NCBI GenBank assembly: GCA_017508135.1
Contig: JAFVZN010000100.1
Coordinates: 1-37,254 of the forward strand
DNA from: Lentisphaeria bacterium
Lineage (GTDB): Bacteria > Verrucomicrobiota > Lentisphaeria > Victivallales > Victivallaceae
Length of the DNA stretch: 37,254 bases
Direction of reading: 5' to 3'
Shown here: positions 1 through 7,255 of the stretch, one piece after another
Numbering within the stretch: the first letter of the stretch is position 1
Layout of the letters: each line of letters opens with the position of its first letter
Translations under genes and position numbers: made by a program
Notes under the pieces: model-generated
What the model was told of the DNA's origin: nothing
Seen by the model: the letters and a program-made list of their open reading frames with translations, nothing else
Databases searched by the model: none

Positions 1-424
1 ACACACGCCAACGACCACGCATACACCGAACCAACGCCGCAAGGCGTTGCATAAGCCGCACAAGCGGCGCAACTCAACAACTGCATTGGTCGCCGCAAGG
101 CGACACACACTCCAGCGACCACGCATACACCGGACCAACGCCGCAAGGCGACACACACTCCAGCGACCACGCATACACCGAACCAACGCCGCAAGGCGTT
201 GCATAAGCCGCACAAGCGGCGCAACTCAACAACTGCATTGGTCGCCGCAAGGCGACACACACTCCAGTTGATCCGCCCCGCCAACCTATCCGCCGCAATC
301 GGCGCGATGATCGTGCGATGATGACGAAGGAAGTCGGGGGCGACGTGAACTTCTGTTCACGAGTTTCCCCCGACTTTCAAAGTCAGCGCGCACGAGGGCG
401 CGCCGCCCCCCCGATAACACCAGT
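1..424 (-). repeat. Structured intergenic element, copy 1, downstream of nrdD
   Basis: The 424 bases after the nrdD stop contain no gene. In the nrdD sense they hold a GCGCGC/GCGCGC hairpin (386-403), a long hairpin (331-376), a conserved segment GATGATCGTGCGATGA (306-321) and then the tandem array at 12-267. The same order recurs at about 3720-3984, after another gene. The long hairpin has a perfect 10-bp outer stem (331-340 with 367-376) and an inner CGTGAAC/GTTCACG stem closed by a TTCT loop. No U-tract follows, so it is not a textbook intrinsic terminator. It may act in 3'-end formation or RNA stability, or be a non-autonomous mobile repeat; which one is inference. Confidence 0.7.
12..267. 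repeat. Tandem repeat array with units of 104, 48 and 104 bp
   Basis: Three head-to-tail units begin with CGACCACGCATACACCG and end with ACACACTCCAG, at 12-115, 116-163 and 164-267. The first and third units appear identical. The middle unit lacks 56 bp between two internal copies of CGCCGCAAGGCG, which is what slippage or recombination between those internal repeats would leave. Each full unit has three small hairpins with stems ACGCC/GGCGT, GCCGC/GCGGC and GTCGCC/GGCGAC. I see no convincing gene; short open frames here are repeat-encoded and lack a ribosome binding site. Confidence 0.85.
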
Positions 425-2803
425 TCAGATGTTATCCACATACTTGCGAATTTCGGATAAGTTGACAAGCTTTTCGACTTTGTCACCACACTGAACGACC
501 AGAGTGGGAGCCTGACGGATCTCCAGAGCGCGGGCTTTTTCCGGTTCCATATCGGAGACAACGACATCGTAGGGCAGACTTGCCTTGTCGAGGAAGGTCT
601 TGGCGATACGGCAGTTCGGACAGGTGGTGGTGGTGAACAAGGTCAAGCGGACATCGCTGCCGGCAGGAGCGCAGCAGGAAGCGGCGGGCGCGGCAGAATT
701 CAGCTTGCGGTCAGCAAATTCGCGGGAGAGAGCGCGGGACTGATTGTAGACTTTGCGCTCTTTGTACTCCTGAGACTTGCCGTCGTTCCAGTTCTGAACC
801 GGGCGGTAGTAACCGGTGATACGGCTGTAAACTTCGGTTTTCATGCCGCATTCGGGACACTTGAAGGCTTCACCTGCGATGTAGCCGTGGGTCTGACAGA
901 TGGAGTAGGTCGGAGACATGGAGTAGTAGGGCAGACGGTAGTTTTCGGCGATCTTGCGCACGAGATTGGCGGCAGCTTTCCAGTCGGGGAGTTTTTCACC
1001 GAGGAAGGCGTGGAAAACGGTACCGCTGGTGTAGAGGGTGTGGAGTTCGTCCTGCAGATCGAGAGCGGTAAAGATATCGTCGGTATAGCCGACCGGCAGA
1101 TGGGAACTGTTGGTGTAGTACGGAGTACCATCTTTTTCACCGGCAGTGATGATATCGCCGAAACGCTTTTTGTCATGCTTGGCAAGACGGAAGCTGGTGG
1201 ATTCTGCGGGGGTGGCTTCGAGGTTGTACAAGTCGCCGTACTGTTCCTGATAATCGGACAATCTGTCGCGCATGTGGTTGAGAACGGCCTTGGTGAACGC
1301 CTGAGCTTCGGGGGTGGTGAGATCTTTCCGCAGCCATTTGGCGTTGAGGCAGGCTTCATTCATACCGACGAGACCGATGGTGGAGAAGTGGTTGTCGAAC
1401 TTGCCGAGATAACGCCGGGTGTAGGGATAGAGACCTTCGTCCAGAAGTTTGGAGATGACGTCGCGTTTGATCTTCAAACTGCGCGCCGACACATCCATCA
1501 TGTGATCGAGGCGGGCATAGAAATCGGCTTCATCCTTAGCGAGATAGGCGATACGCGGCATATTGATGGTGACGACACCGATGGAACCGGTGCTTTCACC
1601 GCTGCCGAAGAAACCGCCGGACTTCTTCCGGAGTTCGCGCAAATCAAGACGGAGACGGCAGCACATGGAACGGACGTCGCTGGGTTCCATATCGCTGTTG
1701 ATGTAGTTGGAGAAGTAGGGAGTACCGTATTTGCTGGTCATTTCAAAGAGCAGCTTGTTGTTTTCCGTTTCGCTCCAGTCGAAGTCGCTGGTGATGGAGT
1801 AGGTCGGAATGGGATACTGGAAACCGCGTCCCTGAGCATCGCCTTCGATCATGGTTTCGATAAAGGCGCGGTTGACCATATCCATCTCTTTTTTGCAGTC
1901 TTTGTACTTGAAATCGACCTCTTTACCGCCGATGATGCAGTTCTGTTCAGCGAGGTCGGCGGGAACGGTCCAGTCCAGAGTGATGTTGGAGAAAGGAGCC
2001 TGAGTACCCCAGCGGGAGGGGGTGTTGACACCGAAAATAAAGGATTCGATACACTTTTTCACCTGATTGTAGTCGAGGTTATCCACCTTGACGAAGGGCG
2101 CGAGGTAAGTGTCAAAGGAGCTGAACGCCTGAGCACCTGCCCATTCATTCTGCATGATGCCGAGGAAGTTGACCATCTGGTTGCAGAGAGTGGCGAGGTG
2201 GGAAGCCGGAGCGGAAGTGATCTTTCCGGGAACGCCGCCGAGACCTTCTTTGATAAGCTGGCGCAGAGACCAGCCGGCGCAATAACCGGTCAGCATGGAG
2301 AGGTCGTGCAGATGGATATCGGCGTTGCGGTGAGCGTTGCCGATCTCATCATCGTAGATTTCGGAGAGCCAGTAATTGGCGGTGATCGCGCCGGAGTTGG
2401 AGAGAATAAGTCCGCCGACAGAATAGGTCACGGTGGAGTTTTCTTTCACGCGCCAGTCGTTGATTTTCACATAGTCATCGACAGTCTTTTTGAAGTCGAG
2501 GATGGTGGATTCCGTGTTGCGGAGTTTCTCCCGCTGGCGGCGGTAGAGGATGTACGCTTTGGCGACATCGGCATATCCGGCCTGAACGAGAACGGATTCG
2601 ACGCTGTCCTGAATATCTTCGACGGCGATGAGACCTTCTTTGATTTTCGGTTCAAAATCAGCGGTCACCTTGAGAGCGATGAAGTCGATGATCGACTGAT
2701 TGTACTGTTTTTCCTGGGCTTCAAACGCCATCTTCACGGCATCTGCGATCTTGCGAATATCGAACTCGATATTCTTTCCGTTACGTTTCTGTACCTGATA
2801 CAT
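425..2803 (-). CDS. nrdD: Anaerobic ribonucleoside-triphosphate reductase (class III) with C-terminal glutaredoxin-like domain
   Basis: Reduces ribonucleotides to deoxyribonucleotides under anaerobic conditions using a glycyl radical. The 792-aa protein has an N-terminal ATP-cone (about 1-95, beginning MYQVQKRNGKNIEFD), the large catalytic barrel, a Cys/His zinc-site region (C636, H639, C649, C652) and the glycyl-radical motif SRITGYYRPV with Gly664. After an Ala/Cys-rich linker (about 703-715) comes an extra domain, 718-792, with a CPNC motif (Cys728, Cys731) and a TLFTTTTCPNC strand-turn typical of glutaredoxin/NrdH-like proteins. Many class III enzymes take electrons from formate. A fused redoxin suggests a thiol-dependent subtype, as reported for NrdD2 of Neisseria bacilliformis (inference). 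AGGAG lies upstream of the ATG. It is the second gene after nrdG, 64 nt downstream. Confidence 0.96.
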   Translation of the reverse strand: MYQVQKRNGKNIEFDIRKIADAVKMAFEAQEKQYNQSIIDFIALKVTADFEPKIKEGLIAVEDIQDSVESVLVQAGYADVAKAYILYRRQREKLRNTESTILDFKKTVDDYVKINDWRVKENSTVTYSVGGLILSNSGAITANYWLSEIYDDEIGNAHRNADIHLHDLSMLTGYCAGWSLRQLIKEGLGGVPGKITSAPASHLATLCNQMVNFLGIMQNEWAGAQAFSSFDTYLAPFVKVDNLDYNQVKKCIESFIFGVNTPSRWGTQAPFSNITLDWTVPADLAEQNCIIGGKEVDFKYKDCKKEMDMVNRAFIETMIEGDAQGRGFQYPIPTYSITSDFDWSETENNKLLFEMTSKYGTPYFSNYINSDMEPSDVRSMCCRLRLDLRELRKKSGGFFGSGESTGSIGVVTINMPRIAYLAKDEADFYARLDHMMDVSARSLKIKRDVISKLLDEGLYPYTRRYLGKFDNHFSTIGLVGMNEACLNAKWLRKDLTTPEAQAFTKAVLNHMRDRLSDYQEQYGDLYNLEATPAESTSFRLAKHDKKRFGDIITAGEKDGTPYYTNSSHLPVGYTDDIFTALDLQDELHTLYTSGTVFHAFLGEKLPDWKAAANLVRKIAENYRLPYYSMSPTYSICQTHGYIAGEAFKCPECGMKTEVYSRITGYYRPVQNWNDGKSQEYKERKVYNQSRALSREFADRKLNSAAPAASCCAPAGSDVRLTLFTTTTCPNCRIAKTFLDKASLPYDVVVSDMEPEKARALEIRQAPTLVVQCGDKVEKLVNLSEIRKYVDNI

Positions 2804-2835
2804 TCCTTAGTCTCCTGTTTGTGTTGTTTTCTGCT

Positions 2836-2851
2836 TAACTATATATAAAAC
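2836..2851 (-). promoter_or_regulatory. Possible third NrdR-box-like site between nrdG and nrdD
   Basis: TAACTATATATAAAAC matches about 10 of 16 positions of the NrdR consensus acaCwAtATaTwGtgt, including the central AT core. It lies in the 64-nt gap upstream of nrdD. It is weaker than the pair upstream of nrdG and could be chance in AT-rich DNA. Confidence 0.3.
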
Positions 2852-2867
2852 TTACTGTCAACCAAAT

Positions 2868-3557
2868 TCATCTGCCGCGTATCGCGGCGTTGGGAACATA
2901 TTCCCGAACTGCGGCAAGAGCCTGCGCCAGCATCGCACTGTCAACGGCATATTCTCCGTTGGGAACCAGAATATCGTCACTTTGCACAAACGGCTGCAAA
3001 AAGTAACGTCCGGCACCGCGAATCCATTTACCGATAGCGGAAAAATCTTCGACCTCGTGCAAATTTCCCGTGACCGTCGTGCGGAACTCAAACGCAACTG
3101 AGCCGCGCATCAACAATTCCACACTTGCTTCCACTGCCGGAAGGATGTCATCCCGTCCGCAGGTAAGCGCATATTTTTCCCGCGAATTTTTGATATCCAT
3201 CGCAATATAATCAACACTTCCGGCATCGATCAACTCTTTCAACACCTGCGGAAAACTGCCATTGGTATCCACCTTGACCCGGTACCCCAACGCCTTCGCC
3301 GCCGCAACCGCATCGACCGCATCCGGATGCAGCAGAAACTCGCCGCCGGTAAAACAAACTCCGTCAAGGATACCAATGCGTTTTTCCAGAAATGCCAGCA
3401 ATCCGGCAAAATCCAGTTCCAGACCGGCTTCACTTCCCGTGACCAGAGAGGCGTTGTGACAAAACGGACACCGGAAGTTGCATCCACAGCTGAACACAGT
3501 ACATGCAACACTTCCCGGATAATCCAGAAGAGTCAATTTTTGCTGTCCGAAACGCAT
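2868..3557 (-). CDS. nrdG: Anaerobic ribonucleotide reductase activating protein (radical SAM)
   Basis: Radical-SAM enzyme that installs the glycyl radical on NrdD. The 229-aa protein starts MRFGQQKLTLLDYPG and carries the 4Fe-4S motif CNFRCPFC (Cys26, Cys30, Cys33) followed by HN, and a SAM-binding FTGGE motif around residues 75-79. Its length and the LDYPG...CTVFSCGCNF start fit the longer NrdG2-type activases rather than the roughly 155-aa E. coli NrdG. It is the first gene of the nrdG-nrdD unit, with a promoter and NrdR-like boxes directly upstream. The partner of this activase is clearly the adjacent NrdD. Confidence 0.94.
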   Translation of the reverse strand: MRFGQQKLTLLDYPGSVACTVFSCGCNFRCPFCHNASLVTGSEAGLELDFAGLLAFLEKRIGILDGVCFTGGEFLLHPDAVDAVAAAKALGYRVKVDTNGSFPQVLKELIDAGSVDYIAMDIKNSREKYALTCGRDDILPAVEASVELLMRGSVAFEFRTTVTGNLHEVEDFSAIGKWIRGAGRYFLQPFVQSDDILVPNGEYAVDSAMLAQALAAVREYVPNAAIRGR

Positions 3558-3597
3558 TTTTTTACCTGTTTAAAACTTTTCCATCCCACGCCGACCA

Positions 3598-3644
3598 CCA
3601 CTATATATAGTTAACGGCGGCAACAAAAGCACTAAATCTTGTTG
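3598..3644 (-). promoter_or_regulatory. Tandem NrdR-box-like operator upstream of nrdG
   Basis: Two 16-bp sites resemble the NrdR consensus acaCwAtATaTwGtgt. CCACTATATATAGTTA (3598-3613) matches about 13 of 16 positions; GCACTAAATCTTGTTG (3629-3644) matches about 11. Their starts are 31 bp apart, three helical turns, which is the classic spacing of NrdR pairs. They lie just downstream of the predicted promoter, where a repressor would block transcription. NrdR is the known ATP/dATP-responsive repressor of ribonucleotide reductase operons; no nrdR gene is in the window. Confidence 0.65.
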
Positions 3645-3651
3645 CTTTCTC

Positions 3652-3679
3652 AATATAGCCGCATTCTGAAATATTGCAA
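3652..3679 (-). promoter_or_regulatory. Sigma-70-type promoter of nrdGD
   Basis: On the minus strand, TTGCAA (3674-3679) is separated by 16 nt from TATATT (3652-3657). The predicted transcription start is near 3645, so the NrdR-like pair occupies roughly +1 to +47. The -10 hexamer matches that of most other promoters in this window. Confidence 0.6.
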
Positions 3680-3719
3680 GTGAATTTGTAAAAAAATATT
3701 GAACTTTTTTGGAAATAAA

Positions 3720-3984
3720 AGCGACAACCGGGCTTATCAGACCGGTCGGACAAGTCGGACAGAAGCCCCGTAACCAACGCCGACAGGCGTTCCATAAGCC
3801 GCCGGCAGGCGGCGCAACTCACCACTACCCTGGTCGCCGCAAGGCGACACAAAGCCAGCCAACTCCGCCCCGCCAGGCGGCGCGATGATCGTGCGATGAC
3901 AACAAGAAAGCGGCAGGTGACGTGAACTTCCGTTCACGAATCCTGCCGCTGACGCAGTTGGCGCGCGCGAGGGCGCGCCGCAGC
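3720..3984 (-). repeat. Structured intergenic element, copy 2, downstream of the Na/Pi cotransporter
   Basis: This is the same architecture as the element at 1-424, with one unit instead of a tandem array: hairpins ACGCC/GGCGT, GCCGCC/GGCGGC and GTCGCC/GGCGAC (about 3778-3848), the conserved GATGATCGTGCGATGA segment, a long hairpin (3909-3950) and GCGCGC/GCGCGC (3961-3978). The long hairpin keeps the inner CGTGAAC/GTTCACG but has a different outer stem, AGCGGCAGG/CCTGCCGCT, where copy 1 has AAGTCGGGGG/CCCCCGACTT; both pair perfectly. The distal end has direct repeats of GTCGGACA near 3747-3762. No gene is seen between 3558 and 3984. Confidence 0.7.
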
Positions 3985-6384
3985 TTAGACGGCGCGCTCG
4001 GCAATGTTGCTCAAGTGGCGGGAAATGGCGATCAACTCCGCAAGAAGTTCAACGTAAATAATGCCCGTCGGAGCCGTGCATTTTCCGTTGCGGATACGTT
4101 TGATGTGCGCCTCTTCGGACTGGGAAGCAAGTTCATTGATAAGCTCTTCAGCCTTGATTGCACGCTGACGCCACTCTTCTTCGCTGAATTCAAGAGCGTT
4201 GAGAGCAAACACCGTCTGCTTGGAGAGTTCGGTAAAAATAATCTCAAGTTCATCAATGGCGGATTTGCTGATTTTGAGATTTTCGCTCTCCAGACGGCGA
4301 GTCAGGGTGATGATATTTTCGGCACGGTCGGCGATACGTTCAGCATCGTTGGTGCAGTGCATAAGCAGCGGGATGGTTTCCGCCTGCTGCGGGGAGAGTT
4401 TCCGGCGCATGACTTGCGAGAGGTATTCCATGATCTCAGTCTGATAGCGGTCAACGCGTTCTTCGCGGTTGAGAAACTTTTCCATCCGGTTCTGATTTAC
4501 TTTACCGTTGACAAAGTTGCTGCGGACAGCGGAATCGACCATTTTCCACGATTTTTTCAACATTTTTCCGATGGCGACGGTACTCTGGCGCAACGCCAGA
4601 GCCGGAGAATCCAGCAGGTGCGGTTCAAGGTACTGGAAGTGGATTTTGGCGGCACTGATCGGCAGCAAGCGCTGGCACACCCGCGCCAGCAAGCCGGTGA
4701 ACGGAAGCAATATCAATGCCGTTGCAATGTTGAACAAGGTGTGGGCGTTGGCGATGTGGCGAGCCATATTTTCCGGATGCGCGGCAAAGGCATTGCCTTC
4801 GGTGCAGGAGTTGACGATGTAGAAAAACGCCGGAACCTTGGTGCCGGGCCACAAGATGAGAAAGCTCAACAGCACAAACACCACGCCCAACACGTTGAAC
4901 AGAGTGTGCGCCATTGCCGCCTGACGGGCGAGCTGGTTTGCGGGAATCGCGGCGAGCTGTGCGGTGATAGTCGTACCGACGTTGGCACCGAGAATCAGAG
5001 CGACCGCAGTATATAAATCGATCAAACCGCCGGCACCGAGAACCACCACCACACCGGTGGTAGCCGAGGAACTCTGCATGATAAGAGTGGAAACCATACC
5101 GATGAGAATCGCACCGGCCACCCTGCCCCACGGCATCATACCATCGATGGGAGCGCACTCCAGCATGGTAAAGAAGCTGCGGAAGGTCGGGAAACCGGCA
5201 AGAAGTTTCATCTCCGCGCTCATAAGGTTCATACCGAAAAAGAGCAAACCGAAACCAAGGATGGTCAATCCCACTTCCGGAACTTTGCCGCGTTTGATAA
5301 AACGCATCACCAGTCCGACCACGATCGCCGGCAGTGCGATCGCGCCGACATCAAATGCGATGATCTGCGCGGTGATCGTGGTACCGATGTTGGCACCGAA
5401 GATAACGCCGATGGATTGGGCAAGGGTCATCAAACCGGCGTTGACAAAACCGATGATCATCACCGTTGTCGCACTTGACGATTGGATAACCGCTGTAATA
5501 CCGGCACCGGTGAGCAGTGCCAGAATACGATTGTTGGTACAGTAGCCGAGGATGCTTTTCATCCGTTCCCCGGCAATATTGGCAAGTCCGTCGCTCATCA
5601 TGGTCATACCCAGCATAAAAAGTGCCAGTCCGCCGAGAACAGAGATGGTTATGTGCCAAGAACTTACCGCCATGACTTTGACCGGGATGGAACGGAAGAC
5701 CCCTTGTGTGTGGTCGGCACTGATCTCAAAATCGACCTTGCCTTCGCCGGATTTTTTCGGGAGCGTGACTTTCACTTCAGCAACACCGTTTTTATCGGTC
5801 AGTACACTCTCCGGTTTGATTGCGGCACCGCCGGAAGCGGAAACGAAGACTTTTACATTGGCGCGCGGCTTGCCGGCAGCATCGACCAGTTTTATCCCGA
5901 CCGGATCGGCGAGCGCGCTTCCCGCCTGCCCTTCCCGTTTGGAATCAACGATCTTAACGCCGTTGACAAAACGCACTTCAAGCGCATTCGCGTGGTCATC
6001 ATTTGCAAAAAAGCGGATATAATTATCTCCGATGCGGTTTCCTGCGGTCACGGTAAAGCGGGCAATACCACCGGCGTTGGTACGCAATTGAGGCTCTTTG
6101 ATCGTATAACAGCCGGGTATACCGGTTTCAGCGGTGACCTGGACATCCTTCAAAGGAAGGTTCTCTTTGTCCGTGGCACTGATTTCGATTTCAAACGTTT
6201 CCCCGGGGTGGACACATGTTCCATTGCCGGAGACAACTTCTATGCGGGAAAATTCAGCAATCTTTTCTTCTGCATAAAAATAACGGGAAAATATCAATGC
6301 TCCGATACCGCAGGATAACAGTATCAGTAAAAATATCATTCTGGGAGTTAAACTTTTTTTCTTTTCTTTTTCACTTTTCTTCAT
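3985..6384 (-). CDS. Na/Pi cotransporter family protein with N-terminal Ig-like and C-terminal PhoU-like domains
   Basis: Inner-membrane sodium-dependent phosphate transporter family (NptA/YjbB-like). The 799-aa protein has a basic start, one membrane helix (about 16-35), an extracytoplasmic region of about 200 residues resembling one or two Ig-like/Big domains (45-238), and two Na_Pi_cotrans repeats. Each repeat shows the family signature QSSSATT (301-307 and 437-443) followed by GANxGTTITAQ (330-340 and 466-476). The C-terminal 200 residues (600-799) are helical and PhoU-like (MHCTNDAERIADRAENI). The N-terminal Ig-like part is not in standard family members. AAAGG precedes the start, where ATG repeats every 4 nt; only the third stays open. 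It is the last gene of the gyrA-to-npt run. Confidence 0.9.
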   Translation of the reverse strand: MKKSEKEKKKSLTPRMIFLLILLSCGIGALIFSRYFYAEEKIAEFSRIEVVSGNGTCVHPGETFEIEISATDKENLPLKDVQVTAETGIPGCYTIKEPQLRTNAGGIARFTVTAGNRIGDNYIRFFANDDHANALEVRFVNGVKIVDSKREGQAGSALADPVGIKLVDAAGKPRANVKVFVSASGGAAIKPESVLTDKNGVAEVKVTLPKKSGEGKVDFEISADHTQGVFRSIPVKVMAVSSWHITISVLGGLALFMLGMTMMSDGLANIAGERMKSILGYCTNNRILALLTGAGITAVIQSSSATTVMIIGFVNAGLMTLAQSIGVIFGANIGTTITAQIIAFDVGAIALPAIVVGLVMRFIKRGKVPEVGLTILGFGLLFFGMNLMSAEMKLLAGFPTFRSFFTMLECAPIDGMMPWGRVAGAILIGMVSTLIMQSSSATTGVVVVLGAGGLIDLYTAVALILGANVGTTITAQLAAIPANQLARQAAMAHTLFNVLGVVFVLLSFLILWPGTKVPAFFYIVNSCTEGNAFAAHPENMARHIANAHTLFNIATALILLPFTGLLARVCQRLLPISAAKIHFQYLEPHLLDSPALALRQSTVAIGKMLKKSWKMVDSAVRSNFVNGKVNQNRMEKFLNREERVDRYQTEIMEYLSQVMRRKLSPQQAETIPLLMHCTNDAERIADRAENIITLTRRLESENLKISKSAIDELEIIFTELSKQTVFALNALEFSEEEWRQRAIKAEELINELASQSEEAHIKRIRNGKCTAPTGIIYVELLAELIAISRHLSNIAERAV

Positions 6385-6437
6385 TCATTCATACCTTTCT
6401 TACAACACATTTCCGCGTATATTCCATCATCAAAGGA

Positions 6438-7250
6438 CTACTGCCGCACCTGCGGCTGCATACGATAATATTGTCCGTTGAGAATATTCATTGCAAATTC
6501 TGCGGCCTGACGCGGGTCGAAGAAACCGTCGACAAAGATGTCAAGGTAAACATTTTCATTTTCCGGAGAAACCAGACCGCTCAAGTGGCCGCGGCAAAAC
6601 GAACAGGCAAACTCGATCTCATTTTCACTGCCGGAACATGCCCATTCAAACTGTTCCGGAGAACCTTCTGCCAATATGCCGACCAGAGAAGCGGCAAATT
6701 TTTTCAATTCATCTTCCGACAAAAGGGTATTTTTATTGCATCCGTAAATGTCAATACAGCTTGACATCGCCCGGGCACGGGTGTGCTGATAGCGTTCGTA
6801 CCAGGATAACTGCATACCGCATGAATGTTGATTTTCCACCACGGGCACCAGCCGTTCAACACCGGTCTCGCCGAGGATGCCCCGGTTGACCAGACTTGAG
6901 ATGATCCAATAACCGGAACTCATCCCTTCGGCGAGAGCTTTGACTGCGACATCAAAGTCCACGCCACTTCCGCAGGTGAACAAATCAACAGCGGCGTAAT
7001 CATGTTCGGGCCACGCATGTACAGCAAAATGCGACTCCGAAATAACAACTACGCCGCTGACACCCTGCGGTTGAAAAGAGTGAAAAACAGAATCGACCAC
7101 ATGGGCACCGGAGAGTTCCGCCGCCCGGAGAAAAACCTTCTCCAACGCGGCAGCATCGGTCAGCGTGGCAGATTTGCAATCGTAAAACTCGATCGTCATC
7201 TGTCTGCCGAGCGCGACACCGCCGGTGATAGCTGTGGCTTCATCTGACAT
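6438..7250 (-). CDS. speD: S-adenosylmethionine decarboxylase proenzyme with a second, degenerate SpeD domain
   Basis: Decarboxylates SAM to provide the aminopropyl donor for spermidine synthesis. Residues 10-110 are a class 1B-like SpeD: self-cleavage at E72-S73 (SESHFAVHAWPE), with His78 and Cys93 at the spacing of Ser63/His68/Cys83 in the Thermotoga enzyme. Residues 160-262 repeat the fold: CIDIYGCN... aligns with the N-terminal strand, and GHLSGLVSPENENVYLDIF aligns without gaps to SHFAVHAWPEHDYAAVDLF. In this second copy Ser, His and Cys are replaced by Gly221, Leu226 and Asp241, so it should be inactive and uncleaved. The protein is 270 aa against about 120-140 for a single domain. The gene starts 5 nt after the ppiD-like gene. 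No speE is in the window. Confidence 0.9.
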   Translation of the reverse strand: MSDEATAITGGVALGRQMTIEFYDCKSATLTDAAALEKVFLRAAELSGAHVVDSVFHSFQPQGVSGVVVISESHFAVHAWPEHDYAAVDLFTCGSGVDFDVAVKALAEGMSSGYWIISSLVNRGILGETGVERLVPVVENQHSCGMQLSWYERYQHTRARAMSSCIDIYGCNKNTLLSEDELKKFAASLVGILAEGSPEQFEWACSGSENEIEFACSFCRGHLSGLVSPENENVYLDIFVDGFFDPRQAAEFAMNILNGQYYRMQPQVRQ

Positions 7251-7255
7251 AAAAC

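Noticed and set aside
74..298. Small protein encoded by the repeat array
   Set aside because: Repetitive Cys/Gly-rich translation, no ribosome binding site, and the frame is not kept in the related copy near 3737-3937.
1..424. CRISPR array, suggested by the repeats and hairpins
   Set aside because: The units are 104 and 48 bp, directly joined, with no unique spacers; no cas gene is in the window.
887..2848. 653-codon open frame on the plus strand opposite nrdD
   Set aside because: It is the antisense shadow of nrdD, which has all family motifs and a good ribosome binding site; the plus-strand translation resembles no family.
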